DNA of 64,000 nt, taken from Sphingomicrobium lutaoense (GTDB taxonomy: Bacteria; Pseudomonadota; Alphaproteobacteria; Sphingomonadales; Sphingomonadaceae). A program made the position numbers and the translations under genes. The notes below the pieces were generated by a model. It was not told the origin of the DNA and made no database searches. It was given only the letters and a program-made list of their open reading frames with translations. The stretch spans positions 815,317 to 879,316 of the forward strand of contig NZ_JACICF010000001.1 of assembly GCF_014195685.1 (NCBI RefSeq), written 5' to 3'. Shown piece by piece: positions 49,802-58,326 of the stretch; position 1 is the stretch's first letter; each line of letters opens with the position of its first letter.

Positions 49802-50045
49802 AAAGCCGATGGGAGACAAGAACGGATGATGTCGGGAAAGGCGGGGAAGGAAAACAGGTGCCGGGCGCTCTAATGCACGTGTGAACTAAGCCCGGCACCT
49901 GCCCATCCACCAAGGCGGTGAATGTCTCGATGCAAGCAGATCGGGGCACGCGCCCGATCGCCGCCTAACTTCCTTCGTCATGTCGGGCCGGGGTTTCGCT
50001 CCATCCGAACGCACAGGCGTGATTGCGCCGATCAGGGCGCAGCGC
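49802..50045 (+). ncRNA. Candidate structured non-coding RNA, three hairpins
   Basis: This covers most of the 416-base gene-free gap. Hairpin 1: perfect 12-bp arms CAGGTGCCGGGC (49855-49866) and GCCCGGCACCTG (49890-49901), 23-base loop. Hairpin 2: GGCGG ... GATCGGG-7-CCCGATC-g-CCGCC (49914-49965). Hairpin 3: GCGCC-6-GGCGC (50025-50040). A TATAAT box at 49790 would start a transcript near 49802. No family was recognised and no terminator is clear; it might instead be the leader of the minus-strand gene. Confidence 0.4.
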
Positions 50046-50173
50046 AGCGTGTTCGGTCAATCATGAAGTGAAAATGTCAGCTCCCAAACTCAACATGGCG
50101 GATTCGACACAGGAGCCATCCTCGCGAATTCCTCCGCGCCGTCAATCCGCAATTTGCTGAAAGCGCATTTCGC

Positions 50174-50773
50174 TCAGGGAGCGATCCAGCAGCTCTCGAC
50201 TTGGCCATCCTCGTTCCAGCGGAGACGGGCGCGGCGGTGTCCGTTCTGGTCCAGGTGGAACCAGTCGATCTCGTCGAGGCGGACGAGCAGCACCGCGAAG
50301 TTCCGGCGCCCTTCCTCGACCCGCGCATCATCGGGTCGCCGACCTTCGACATCGGGAGGCAGATTGCTCGTCGGTGCGTCCGCGATGCTGCTCGGCGGTT
50401 GCGGAGCGAGATAGCAGCGGCGGGCGAAATTGTCGGATCCGCGCCATCCTTCCTCGGCCTTGGCGCCCTCCTGTTCGATCCGGGCCACGCCGCGGCACCG
50501 AAGCTGGAGCTTGGCCTTCCGGTCGTAGAAAAGAAGCCCGACCGAACGCTCGCGCTCGATCTGCGAGACCTTGGGCGAACGGATGTCGGTGTGAAAGCGC
50601 AGGCAGCGGCGGTCGGGATCGACATGGCGAAGCACCATGATCCGAAGGTCGCCATCGGCGGTTCCCAGAACCGGCGTATGAAGTCCGCTTGACCGGTCAT
50701 GCGTCGCAGCGTCCAATTGTTCGAAAATCTGCCCGCCGAGCTGGTCCAGAACAGGTTCGGCGGGGGTCGTCAC
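50174..50773 (-). CDS. Pyridoxamine 5'-phosphate oxidase-family (flavin-binding split barrel) protein
   Basis: Protein of 199 residues: SSGLHTPVLGTADGDLRIMVLRHVD, RCLRFHTDIRSPKVSQIER, LLFYDRKAKLQLRCRG, WRGSDNFARRCYLAPQ and DWFHLDQNGHRRARLRWN. The split-barrel fold binds FMN or F420 in relatives, and the sequence resembles PdxH more than the second PPOX gene nearby; a function in B6 salvage is not demonstrated. The start is GTG 50773, chosen because it lies just after the upstream gene. It is the second gene of a minus-strand pair. Confidence 0.83.
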   Translation of the reverse strand: MTTPAEPVLDQLGGQIFEQLDAATHDRSSGLHTPVLGTADGDLRIMVLRHVDPDRRCLRFHTDIRSPKVSQIERERSVGLLFYDRKAKLQLRCRGVARIEQEGAKAEEGWRGSDNFARRCYLAPQPPSSIADAPTSNLPPDVEGRRPDDARVEEGRRNFAVLLVRLDEIDWFHLDQNGHRRARLRWNEDGQVESCWIAP

Positions 50774-50789
50774 GATGCGGTCCGCAAAC

Positions 50790-51347
50790 TCAGTTGCGAA
50801 TTTCGTCGCGCAATTCCCGGATGGCGGCGCGCACTTCGCGCTTGGCCTCGTCGATCGCTTCGCGTCGTTCTTCGCCCTCGAGCACGCGCCCGTCACGCTC
50901 GACGCGCGCTTCGGACTGTTCGACCGCGCTCAACACGCCCTGGATCGCGCCATCGACGCCGCGGGCGATCTGGTCGGCGGGATCGTCTCCCGCACTGGCT
51001 TCGCGCAGAGCGGCGAGCGCTTCGCTCCGTTCTTCCTGTGCGGCTTCGAGAGCGGCGCGCCGCTCCTCGTCGCTCAGCTCTCCGTTGGCGCGGATCGCGC
51101 TCAACGCGGCTTGCGCTTCGGAAAGACGGGCAACCGCCGCTTCGATATCGCTTTCCTGCTCGGCCGACAGGCGCGGGGGTTCCGGCGGGGCAGGGGGCGC
51201 GGGTGCGTCGCCGTCGCCGATGCTCATGTCGAACGACGTTCGATCCATGGCGAGATCCATTGCCTCGCCGATCGTATCGCCATTTTGGACCGCGATCCCC
51301 GCGACGGCAGCGACGCCGCATGCCGCAATCCAGAAAATGCCCTTCAT
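50790..51347 (-). CDS. Exported coiled-coil hypothetical protein
   Basis: Protein of 185 residues with a signal peptide or anchor (MKGIFWIAACGVAAVAGIAV), a Pro/Ala spacer (DAPAPPAPPEPPR) and a long Glu/Ala/Arg-rich helical domain. GGAGG precedes ATG 51347. Its stop lies 16 bases from the start of the PPOX gene, so the two are probably an operon. Function unknown. Confidence 0.75.
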   Translation of the reverse strand: MKGIFWIAACGVAAVAGIAVQNGDTIGEAMDLAMDRTSFDMSIGDGDAPAPPAPPEPPRLSAEQESDIEAAVARLSEAQAALSAIRANGELSDEERRAALEAAQEERSEALAALREASAGDDPADQIARGVDGAIQGVLSAVEQSEARVERDGRVLEGEERREAIDEAKREVRAAIRELRDEIRN

Positions 51348-51420
51348 TCATACCTCCCGATTGACGGAGGCGATTATCGCCCTTGCGGCGACGAACGGCA
51401 AGCTGGCTTCGATCAATCGA

Positions 51421-51450
51421 CAAAAGGCCGCACCTTTCGGCACGGCCTTT
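51421..51450 (-). terminator. Hairpin terminator after the small hydrophilic gene
   Basis: Stem AAAGGCCG/CGGCCTTT (51423-51450) with a 12-base loop and TTTTG on the minus strand; lies 25 bases after the stop of the gene at 51475. ATCAATCGA occurs as a direct repeat on both sides. Confidence 0.7.
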
Positions 51451-51474
51451 CATCAATCGAGGCTTGTCCGGCGA

Positions 51475-51717
51475 CTATCGGTCGCCGCGCTTGTCCGAAT
51501 ATTCGAACATGCCGTGGTCGATCTGGTCCTGCTTGGTGACGCCCTCGGTGGCGTCGGGATCGTCGACACGTTCCTCGGAAGCCTGGGTGGCGATGTCGCG
51601 GTTGAGATTGCCTTGCGACCGGCCCTGATGGTCGGGCGTGTCGGGCTGCCCTTCGGTCAGATGACTGTCGTCATTCTGCTTGGCCGTTTCGGCACGGCGA
51701 TTGCGATCGTCGGTCAT
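51475..51717 (-). CDS. Small hydrophilic hypothetical protein
   Basis: Protein of 80 residues, very polar and disordered in composition (NDDSHLTEGQPDTPDHQGRSQGN; ASEERVDDPDATEG). There are no cysteines, helices or membrane segments. It starts 3 bases after the PPOX gene and ends in a terminator, so it is part of a two-gene stress operon. Similar polar proteins occur in general-stress regulons; function unknown. Confidence 0.7.
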   Translation of the reverse strand: MTDDRNRRAETAKQNDDSHLTEGQPDTPDHQGRSQGNLNRDIATQASEERVDDPDATEGVTKQDQIDHGMFEYSDKRGDR

Positions 51718-51720
51718 GTC

Positions 51721-52239
51721 TTATATCTCCACCGTAGTTCGATTGTCTTCCTTGAATTCGTCACCCGGATCGCGGCCGAGAGCGGAAAGAACCGCCGCCT
51801 TCATGGTCGCACCGGTATCGGCTTCCCAGATGTCGGCCTTGTCGGCGTCCAGCCGCAGAAGGACGAGGTTGGGATCGTCCCGACCTTCCTCGAACCAGGC
51901 TCCGATGATCGGATTCCACAGACGGTCGATCACCGCCTTGTCGTCGTCGCGAACGAGGGTGCCGTGAATATGCGCGAAAATGTCATGGCCCTTCGAGGAA
52001 AAGGCAGCGACGGCGCGGTGGCGGTCCCCCATGCCCTGGACGAGATGTTCGCGATTGTCGGCGAAGAAATAGATGGTCCTGCCGTTCTTCTCATCGATCT
52101 GGGCGGTCATCGGCCGGGTGCGGCTATCCTCGACGCCCTGCAGGCCGAGCATGATGAAGGGACTGCTCGACAGCTCCTTCCAGAATTTCTTTTCAAGAGA
52201 GCGAGCGACTTCGGCATCGCTCTTGTCGGTATTGAACAT
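51721..52239 (-). CDS. PPOX-family general stress protein (GsiB/GS26-like)
   Basis: Protein of 172 residues of the pyridoxamine-5'-phosphate-oxidase-fold stress proteins: FIMLGLQGVEDSRTRPMTAQID, TIYFFADNREHLVQGMGD, AVAAFSSKGHDIFAHIHGTL and a C-terminal VLLRLDADKADIWEADTGA. In other alphaproteobacteria such genes are EcfG-controlled. ATG 52239 is preceded by AAAGGAAGG and a GGAGC-N16-CGTT promoter. Cofactor and substrate are unknown. Confidence 0.9.
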   Translation of the reverse strand: MFNTDKSDAEVARSLEKKFWKELSSSPFIMLGLQGVEDSRTRPMTAQIDEKNGRTIYFFADNREHLVQGMGDRHRAVAAFSSKGHDIFAHIHGTLVRDDDKAVIDRLWNPIIGAWFEEGRDDPNLVLLRLDADKADIWEADTGATMKAAVLSALGRDPGDEFKEDNRTTVEI

Positions 52240-52264
52240 GCGTCCTTCCTTTCGTTACCCGTTC

Positions 52265-52289
52265 AACGAAAGGGAAAGCGCAAAGCTCC
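52265..52289 (-). promoter_or_regulatory. Candidate EcfG promoter for the PPOX stress operon
   Basis: Minus strand GGAGC (52285-52289), 16 bases, CGTT (52265-52268): one mismatch to GGAAC-N16/17-CGTT; 26 bases before the ATG of the PPOX gene. Confidence 0.5.
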
Positions 52290-52294
52290 TCGTG

Positions 52295-53026
52295 CTACCG
52301 CAGCCTCTTCACGACCAATCGACCGTCGGCGCCGTCCTTGACTTCATATTGGTCGAGCGAGCGGACGAGGTCGGATAGGCGAGTGAAGCCGTAATTGCGA
52401 ACCGCGAAGCTCGACACCGCCTTTGCGCGCTGACCGATCTCGGACAGCGAGGCATAGCCCTCCACGTCGCGCTTCGAGGCCTTGTAGGCATTGCCGAGCA
52501 CATGGAGCAGCTCGGCATCCACTTCCTTCTTACCGTCGGCGGGCTTGTCCTCGTCCTCGTCGCCATTTTCGTTGGCGAGGGCTGCGACATCGAAAAAGCG
52601 CGTGCAGGCCTGCTTGAAGCTCTCGGGGGTCTTGGCGGTGCCGAAGCCATAGACCGGCAGGCCGTCCTCGCGGATGCGCTGGGCGAGGGGAAGGAAGTCG
52701 CTGTCCGACGACATGATGCCGAACCCGTCGACATGGCCGCGATAGAGAAGGTCCATCGCATCGATGGTCATCCGCATGTCGGTGGCCGACTTGCCCTTGA
52801 CGATATCGAACTGCTGGACGGGCACGATCGAATGTTTCCCCGACAGGGCGCCCCAGCTTTTGAGCGCGGGCTTGGCCCAGTTGCCATAGGCGCGGCGGAT
52901 GTTGATTTCCCCTAGTTCGGCAAGAACGGTGAGCACTTCGTCGAGATGTTCGGGCGATGCATTGTCGGCATCGATCAGCAGGGCGATGTTGAGTTCGACC
53001 TCGGGGGAATCGTTGGAAACAGTCAT
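52295..53026 (-). CDS. NYN nuclease-like protein with C-terminal LOTUS/OST-HTH domain
   Basis: Protein of 243 residues. The NYN domain (LabA-type PIN fold) has acidic Asp residues near 19 and 21 (LLIDADNAS), in KSATDMRMTIDAMDLL, and in MSSDSDFLPLA. The C-terminal part (VDAELLHVLGNAYKASKRDVEGY...AVRNYGFTRLSDLVR) matches the OST-HTH/LOTUS RNA-binding domain. It is probably an RNA nuclease or RNA-binding factor; target unknown. A very acidic linker (NENGDEDEDKPADG) joins them. Start ATG 53026. Confidence 0.92.
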   Translation of the reverse strand: MTVSNDSPEVELNIALLIDADNASPEHLDEVLTVLAELGEINIRRAYGNWAKPALKSWGALSGKHSIVPVQQFDIVKGKSATDMRMTIDAMDLLYRGHVDGFGIMSSDSDFLPLAQRIREDGLPVYGFGTAKTPESFKQACTRFFDVAALANENGDEDEDKPADGKKEVDAELLHVLGNAYKASKRDVEGYASLSEIGQRAKAVSSFAVRNYGFTRLSDLVRSLDQYEVKDGADGRLVVKRLR

Positions 53027-53103
53027 GTTGGGTTCACTCCTGCTATGATTTCATGCCCCATCGCAAGTCAAAGCAGCGCCAACGGGCGCGGAAAGGATGG
53101 AAT

Positions 53104-53445
53104 ATGAACAAGCTGATCCTTCTTCCCATCGCCAGCCTGGCCCTCACTGCCTGTGCCACCAACCGATACGGCGATCATTACGGCTATGATGACCCCTATT
53201 ATTCAAGCGACAGCCGCACCGAACGCGCCGCCAAGGGCGCCGCGGTGGGCGCTGCTGCCGGCGCCGTGCTCGGCGCGGTCGTCGATGGCGTGTCGCCGGT
53301 CGAAGGCGCGATTGCCGGCGCGGCACTCGGCGGCGTGATCGGGGCCGTGGTCAAGGGCAAGCAATATTACCGCGATACCCGCGGCTATTGCTATTATGTC
53401 GATGAGCACGGCAACCCGGTCTATGATTACGACACGCGCTGCTAG
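53104..53445 (+). CDS. Glycine-zipper lipoprotein
   Basis: Protein of 113 residues with a lipobox (LTACA, Cys near 17), a Tyr/Asp-rich spacer and a glycine-zipper segment (AAKGAAVGAAAGAVLGAVVDG, then AIAGAALGGVIGAVV) as in the 17-kDa surface antigen/YmgG family. It is probably an outer-membrane lipoprotein facing the periplasm; role unknown. ATG 53104 follows AAAGGATGG. It is convergent with the carbonic anhydrase gene. Confidence 0.9.
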   Translation: MNKLILLPIASLALTACATNRYGDHYGYDDPYYSSDSRTERAAKGAAVGAAAGAVLGAVVDGVSPVEGAIAGAALGGVIGAVVKGKQYYRDTRGYCYYVDEHGNPVYDYDTRC

Positions 53446-53452
53446 CCTCCGA

Positions 53453-54076
53453 TCACTCGGGCACGAACTGCCCGCTGTTCTCGTCGAGAACCGACAGCCG
53501 CGCTTCGCCGATGGCGAAATGGCAGCCATGCAATTGGAGCGTGCCTGCCTTTTCGCCTTCGGCGATGTAGGGGTAGGTCCGCAGATTGGCGATGCTGTGG
53601 CGGATCGCCGCCATCTCGAGTCCGGTCTGCTTGTCGGTCAAGCTGTCGTCGCCCATCACCTCTGAACGCGGCTCGTCGACCAGCGCGATCCAGTCCTTCA
53701 CGAAGCCCTGGTCGGGATGGCCGAGATCGACCCCGTTGAGCGCGGCCGCGATGCCGCCGCAAGCCGCATGGCCCATGACCACGATGTGACGGACCTTGAG
53801 GCCGAGCACGCCATATTCGATGGCCGAAGCCACGCCCTGGTGCCCCGAACCCGGCTCGAAGGGCGGGACGAGATTGGCAACGTTGCGAAGGATGAACGCC
53901 TGTCCGGGCGCGGTGTCGAAAAGCGTGGCAGGATCAACGCGGCTGTCCGAACAGCTGATGATCATCACCGGCGGCTGCTGGCCTTGCGCCAGTTCTTCCC
54001 ATTGTCCGCGATGCGCTTGATAGTCGTTGCGGCGAAAGCGGTGGTATCCGTCAAGCAGTTCGACAAAGGCAGACAT
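53453..54076 (-). CDS. Beta-class carbonic anhydrase
   Basis: Zinc enzyme of 207 residues that interconverts CO2 and bicarbonate. The ligands are visible: Cys42 with Asp44-Arg46 (SCSDSR), His103 and Cys106 (GHAACGG); the [11 protein letters not shown] segment is typical of this clade. It can supply bicarbonate for the carbamoyl phosphate and fatty acid pathways. ATG 54076; the gap to lipA is small and divergent. Confidence 0.95.
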   Translation of the reverse strand: MSAFVELLDGYHRFRRNDYQAHRGQWEELAQGQQPPVMIISCSDSRVDPATLFDTAPGQAFILRNVANLVPPFEPGSGHQGVASAIEYGVLGLKVRHIVVMGHAACGGIAAALNGVDLGHPDQGFVKDWIALVDEPRSEVMGDDSLTDKQTGLEMAAIRHSIANLRTYPYIAEGEKAGTLQLHGCHFAIGEARLSVLDENSGQFVPE

Positions 54077-54171
54077 GGATGGGCTCCTTCCACATGGTTC
54101 GGGGGTCTAGCTTGCCGCCCGCTATCCGCAATGCCTTGGCATTGGCAAGCGTCATCGCTATCTCGCCCCCC

Positions 54172-55101
54172 ATGAATGCTCCGCTGCCCGTGCCGCCCAA
54201 GATGCGCAAGCCCGACTGGATCCGCGTTAAAGCTCCCGTTTCGGAAGGATATGCCGAAACCAAGAAGCTGATGCGCTCGCTCAATCTCGCCACCGTTTGC
54301 GAGGAAGCCGCCTGTCCGAACATCGGCGAGTGCTGGACCAAGAAACATGCCACGGTGATGATCCTTGGCGACACCTGCACGCGCGCCTGCGCTTTCTGCA
54401 ACGTGAAGACCGGCATGCCGCGCAGCGTCGATCCGCTCGAACCCGAACATGTCGCCACCGCAGCGGCCGAACTGGGCCTCGAACATATCGTCATCACCTC
54501 GGTGGACCGCGACGATCTGCCCGATGGCGGGGCAGGACAGTTCGTGAAGGTGATCGAGGCGTTGCGTCGCAACACGCCCACGACCACCATCGAGATCCTC
54601 ACGCCCGATTTCCGAAACAAGCATGAAGCCGCGATCGAGGCGATCGTCGAGGCGCGACCCGACGTCTTCAACCATAATCTCGAAACCGTGCCGAGGCTCT
54701 ATCCCACGATCCGCCCGGGCGCGCGCTATTATGCTTCGCTGCGCCTTCTCGAGATGGTCAAGAAGCTCGATCCGTCGATCTTCACCAAGTCGGGGATCAT
54801 GGTCGGCCTTGGCGAACAGCGGCTCGAAGTGCACCAGGTGATGGACGACATGCGCTCGGCCGACATCGACTTCCTCACCATGGGCCAATATCTCCAGCCG
54901 ACGCCCAAGCATGCCAAGGTCGAGGAATTTGTCACGCCCGACGCGTTCAAGGCCTATGCCTCGATCGCGCGCGCCAAGGGCTTTCTCCAGGTCGCCGCGT
55001 CGCCGCTGACCCGGTCGAGCTATCATGCCGGCGACGATTTCAACGAGATGCGTGCGGCGCGTGAAAAGCAGCTGGCCCGTCAGAAGGAGCGGGCGCGCTA
55101 A
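54172..55101 (+). CDS. lipA: Lipoyl synthase
   Basis: Radical SAM enzyme of 309 residues that inserts two sulfurs into the octanoyl chain on lipoyl domains, such as that of PdhB here. Auxiliary cluster Cys43, Cys48 and Cys54 ([12 protein letters not shown]); radical SAM cluster Cys69, Cys73 and Cys76 (CTRACAFC). It ends with the conserved Ser of [12 protein letters not shown] 54172 begins [17 protein letters not shown]; longer in-frame starts are less family-like. The next gene overlaps by one base. Confidence 0.97.
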   Translation: MNAPLPVPPKMRKPDWIRVKAPVSEGYAETKKLMRSLNLATVCEEAACPNIGECWTKKHATVMILGDTCTRACAFCNVKTGMPRSVDPLEPEHVATAAAELGLEHIVITSVDRDDLPDGGAGQFVKVIEALRRNTPTTTIEILTPDFRNKHEAAIEAIVEARPDVFNHNLETVPRLYPTIRPGARYYASLRLLEMVKKLDPSIFTKSGIMVGLGEQRLEVHQVMDDMRSADIDFLTMGQYLQPTPKHAKVEEFVTPDAFKAYASIARAKGFLQVAASPLTRSSYHAGDDFNEMRAAREKQLARQKERAR

Positions 55102-55565
55102 TGCCTCGGCATAGCGAGACCCGCTATCTTCCCTATTCGCCCGAACAGCTTTTCACGCTGGTGGCCGATGTCGGTCGCTATGACGAATTCCTGCCCTGGG
55201 TCACCGCGGTTCGCGTCCGTTCGGACAGCGAGAAGGAAATGGTCGCGGACCTCGTGGTCGGTTTCAAGGCCTTCAAGGAGCGATTCACCAGCAAGGTGAC
55301 CAAGGACCATGAGGATCGGCGCATCTGCGTCGATTATATCGAGGGCCCGCTCAAATATCTGCATAACGAATGGCATTTCGAGCCCGCCGACGATGGCGGG
55401 AGCAATGTCCATTTCTCGGTCGATTTCGCCTTCAAGAGTCGCATCTTCGAAAGCCTTGCAGGCCAGATGTTCGATCGTGCGCTACGGCGGATGACGGGCG
55501 CCTTCGAGGAGCGGGCGAAAGAGCTTTACGGCTCCAGCAGCGACAGCGCGGTCAGCGCCGCCTGA
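55101..55565 (+). CDS. COQ10/RatA-type START-domain protein
   Basis: Protein of 154 residues with the START/SRPBCC fold typical of COQ10 and YfjG/RatA proteins: RYLPYSPEQLFTLVADVGRYDEFLPW, and FKAFKERFTSKV, LKYLHNEWHFEP, VDFAFKSRIFESLAGQMF. In mitochondria COQ10 chaperones ubiquinone; in E. coli the homologue is called a ribosome association toxin, but this is disputed. ATG 55101 overlaps lipA by one base. The last 40 bases overlap the convergent CinA gene. Confidence 0.93.
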   Translation: MPRHSETRYLPYSPEQLFTLVADVGRYDEFLPWVTAVRVRSDSEKEMVADLVVGFKAFKERFTSKVTKDHEDRRICVDYIEGPLKYLHNEWHFEPADDGGSNVHFSVDFAFKSRIFESLAGQMFDRALRRMTGAFEERAKELYGSSSDSAVSAA

Positions 55566-56026
55566 CAGCGGATTCCCGCCCGTCCGTTTTCCGTATCGAA
55601 CTGGTGGCGCTGCGTGGTCGGCCGCTCTCCGCTCCGCGTGGCAACGCCGAAGATGACGAGGCCCACAGGCTTTTCCTTGCTGCCGCCGGTCGGGCCGGCG
55701 ACCCCCGTGATCGACACCGCAATATCCGCGCCGCTGGCGAGGAGCGCGCCCCGCGCCATCGCTGCCGCCGTATCCTCGCTGACCGCGCCTTCGCGTTCGA
55801 TGATCTCGGCGTTGACATTGAGCTGGATGCGCTTGGCGGCATTGGAATAAGTGACGAAGCCGACCATGAAGACATCGGACGCGCCCGAAATCTCGGTCAG
55901 GGCGGCGCTGACCAGCCCACCCGTGCAACTTTCGGCAAGCGCGATGCGCCGCCCGGCGGCGCGGTTGGCATCCACCACCGCCTTGGCCTTCTCGACGATT
56001 TCGTCGGGCAGGACGTGATCCATCAT
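55526..56026 (-). CDS. CinA C-terminal-type nicotinamide-nucleotide amidohydrolase
   Basis: Stand-alone CinA C-terminal domain, 166 residues, family of PncC deamidases (nicotinamide mononucleotide to nicotinate mononucleotide). ALAESCTGGLVSAAL carries the conserved Ser, and VSITGVAGPTGG the second motif. No N-terminal MoaB-like domain. Start ATG 56026 or 56023, overlapping the ispDF stop by up to 4 bases (so the minus-strand genes ispDF and cinA are coupled); its 3' end overlaps the COQ10-like gene by 40 bases. Confidence 0.93.
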   Translation of the reverse strand: MMDHVLPDEIVEKAKAVVDANRAAGRRIALAESCTGGLVSAALTEISGASDVFMVGFVTYSNAAKRIQLNVNAEIIEREGAVSEDTAAAMARGALLASGADIAVSITGVAGPTGGSKEKPVGLVIFGVATRSGERPTTQRHQFDTENGRAGIRCQAALTALSLLEP

Positions 56027-57162
56027 TTCATCTCCATCCGGAGGGTTGCGACGGCCTGACAGGCAATGCCTTCCTTGCGCCCGGTAAAGCCGAGCCGTTC
56101 GCTGGTAGTCGCCTTTACGCTGACCTGTCCTTCATCCAATTCCAGCATGCGTGCGATGTTCCCCCGCATGGCGTCGCGGTGCGGTCCGATGCGTGGGGCT
56201 TCGCAGATGATCGTCGCGTCGAGATGCTCGATGATCCCGCCCGCTTCGGCGGCCAGCGTCGCGGCATGGCGAAGAAATTGTTCGCTGTCTGCGCCTTTCC
56301 ACTGCGGATCGGACGGCGGGAAATGATCGCCGATATCGCCCATCGCGACTGCGCCCAGGATCGCATCGGTGAGAGCGTGAAGAAGCACATCGGCATCGCT
56401 ATGGCCCGACAGGCCCTTGTCATGCGTGATATCCAGCCCACCGAGCCGGACGGGGCCGGACCCGGCGAAGGCATGAACGTCGAACCCCATGCCCACCCGC
56501 GTCGTCGTGCGGGCGGCCATCATGCGCTCGGCGCGGGCAAAATCCTCGGCGGTGGTCAGTTTCTCGAGCATCGGGTCTCCTTCGACCAGCGCCACGTCCA
56601 CGCCGAAGGCGCGCGCTACCTGCGCTTCGTCGGTGGGCTCGCCTTCGTGCGCGGCATAGGCCTTGCGGAGAAGATCGGCGCGAAAAGCCTGCGGGGTCTG
56701 GACGCGGACGATGGCGTCACGATCGATCGTTCCGCCGACCCTGTCGCCATGACGCCGCGCCAGCGTATCGACCGACGCCAGGGCGGGCGTGGCCGCCCCA
56801 TGCTCGTCCAGCGCGGAGAGCAGGCGGTCGATTACCGGGAGCGGGCAGAAGGGGCGGGCAGCATCGTGGATCAAAACCCGGTCGGCACGGACGGCGGCAA
56901 GGCCGTTGCGAACGCTCTGCGAGCGGCTGTCGCCGCCGATGATCCATTCGCCGACATCGCGCTCGCCCAGCGCGGCGCGGGCCATTTCTTCCTGGTCCTT
57001 GCCGATTACCACGCGCACCTGATCGATGGACGGGTGCGACGCCAGCGCATCGACCGCGCGGGCCAGAACGCTCTTGCCGCCAAGGTGGCGATATTGCTTG
57101 GGAAGCGCACCCTCCATGCGGGTCCCGCTACCGGCAGCCATGATGAGGGCGTCGGTGGACAT
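56023..57162 (-). CDS. ispDF: Bifunctional IspD/IspF enzyme
   Basis: Fusion of 379 residues. IspD half (about 1-220): MAAGSGTRMEGALPKQY, the MEP cytidylyltransferase nucleotide-binding loop, and LIHDAARPF. IspF half (about 221-379): VGMGFDVHAFAG with zinc ligands Asp and His, GHSDADVLLHALTDAILGAV, and FTGRKEGIACQAVA. The two enzymes act on either side of IspE (31.7 kb) in the MEP pathway. The fused form is usual in alphaproteobacteria. It starts ATG 57162, divergent from dusB. Confidence 0.97.
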   Translation of the reverse strand: MSTDALIMAAGSGTRMEGALPKQYRHLGGKSVLARAVDALASHPSIDQVRVVIGKDQEEMARAALGERDVGEWIIGGDSRSQSVRNGLAAVRADRVLIHDAARPFCPLPVIDRLLSALDEHGAATPALASVDTLARRHGDRVGGTIDRDAIVRVQTPQAFRADLLRKAYAAHEGEPTDEAQVARAFGVDVALVEGDPMLEKLTTAEDFARAERMMAARTTTRVGMGFDVHAFAGSGPVRLGGLDITHDKGLSGHSDADVLLHALTDAILGAVAMGDIGDHFPPSDPQWKGADSEQFLRHAATLAAEAGGIIEHLDATIICEAPRIGPHRDAMRGNIARMLELDEGQVSVKATTSERLGFTGRKEGIACQAVATLRMEMK

Positions 57163-57223
57163 GGCCCGCGCGTAACCGCGAAAATCTTGCTCCTCAAGGG
57201 GCTTATCGCTATGGGCGACGCCC

Positions 57224-58222
57224 ATGTCTCGTATCAAACCCATCCAGATCGGCCCGATCACCATCGAGGACCCGGTCATCCTCGCGCCCATGACGGGCGT
57301 GACCGACGTGCCGTTCCGCAAGGTGGTGAAGCGTTTCGGTGCGGGGCTTACCGTGTCCGAGATGATCGCGTCCGAAGCGATGATCCGCGAAACCCGGCAG
57401 AGCGTCCAGAAAGCCACCTGGGATGCGTCCGAACAGCCCGTCTCGCTCCAGCTGGCGGGCTGCGAACCCGCGCGCATGGCCGAAGCGGCGAAACTCAACG
57501 AGGACAAGGGCGCCGACATCATCGACATCAACATGGGTTGCCCCGTGAAAAAGGTGGTGAACGGCTATGCCGGTTCGGCGCTGATGCGCGACCTCCCGCT
57601 GGCCGCCCGGCTGATCGAGGCGACCGTGAAGGCGGTGAAGGTGCCCGTGACGCTCAAGATGCGGATGGGCTGGGACCATGACAGCCTCAATGCTCCCGAA
57701 CTGGCGCGCATCGCCGAGGATCTCGGCATCCAGATGATCACGGTGCACGGCCGCACCCGCTGCCAGCTCTACAAGGGCAGTGCCGACTGGGCCTTCATCG
57801 CCAAGGTCAAGGCCGCCACGAGCCTGCCGGTGATTGCCAATGGCGACATCAATTCGGTCGAGGACGCGCATGCAGCATTGGACCAATCGGGCGCGGACGG
57901 AGTGATGATCGGGCGCGGTGCCTATGGCAAGCCGTGGCTGCTCGCGCAGGTCATTTCCGAGCTGAAGGGCGAGGGGAGCATCCCCGATCCCTCGATGGAC
58001 GAGCAGCTCGAGACCATCCTGGCCCAATATGACGACATGCAGTCGCTCTACGGCAAGGTCGTCGGGGTCAATTGCGCGCGCAAGCATATCGGCTGGTACA
58101 CCAAGGGGCTGGCGGGCTCGGCCGAGTTCCGCAACCGCGTGAACCAGGAAGAGGATCCCGAGCGGGTCAAGGCGATGCTTCGCGAATTCTACGCACCGTG
58201 GCTCAAGCGCGCGGCGGCCTGA
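57224..58222 (+). CDS. dusB: tRNA-dihydrouridine synthase (DusB/NifR3 type)
   Basis: Flavoenzyme of 332 residues that reduces uridine in the tRNA D loop. [15 protein letters not shown] at the N-terminus, the catalytic Cys in [27 protein letters not shown] and [10 protein letters not shown] are diagnostic. In alphaproteobacteria it was originally called NifR3, the first gene of nifR3-ntrBC operons; here ntrY follows directly after a 100-base gap. ATG 57224. Confidence 0.96.
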   Translation: MSRIKPIQIGPITIEDPVILAPMTGVTDVPFRKVVKRFGAGLTVSEMIASEAMIRETRQSVQKATWDASEQPVSLQLAGCEPARMAEAAKLNEDKGADIIDINMGCPVKKVVNGYAGSALMRDLPLAARLIEATVKAVKVPVTLKMRMGWDHDSLNAPELARIAEDLGIQMITVHGRTRCQLYKGSADWAFIAKVKAATSLPVIANGDINSVEDAHAALDQSGADGVMIGRGAYGKPWLLAQVISELKGEGSIPDPSMDEQLETILAQYDDMQSLYGKVVGVNCARKHIGWYTKGLAGSAEFRNRVNQEEDPERVKAMLREFYAPWLKRAAA

Positions 58223-58326
58223 TCGCCAGCTAACCGGCTTGATTTTCCATCAAAAACGGCAGTTTGCGTGCGATGTGCACAGACTGTGTTTTTCATGCAA
58301 CGCTTCCGTGCTAGGGCGGGAGAGTG

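Noticed and set aside
51412-51460. ATCAATCGA direct repeats as a possible attachment site or transposon footprint.
   Set aside because: Only 9 bases long, flanking an ordinary terminator, with no mobile gene; coincidence or local duplication is simpler.
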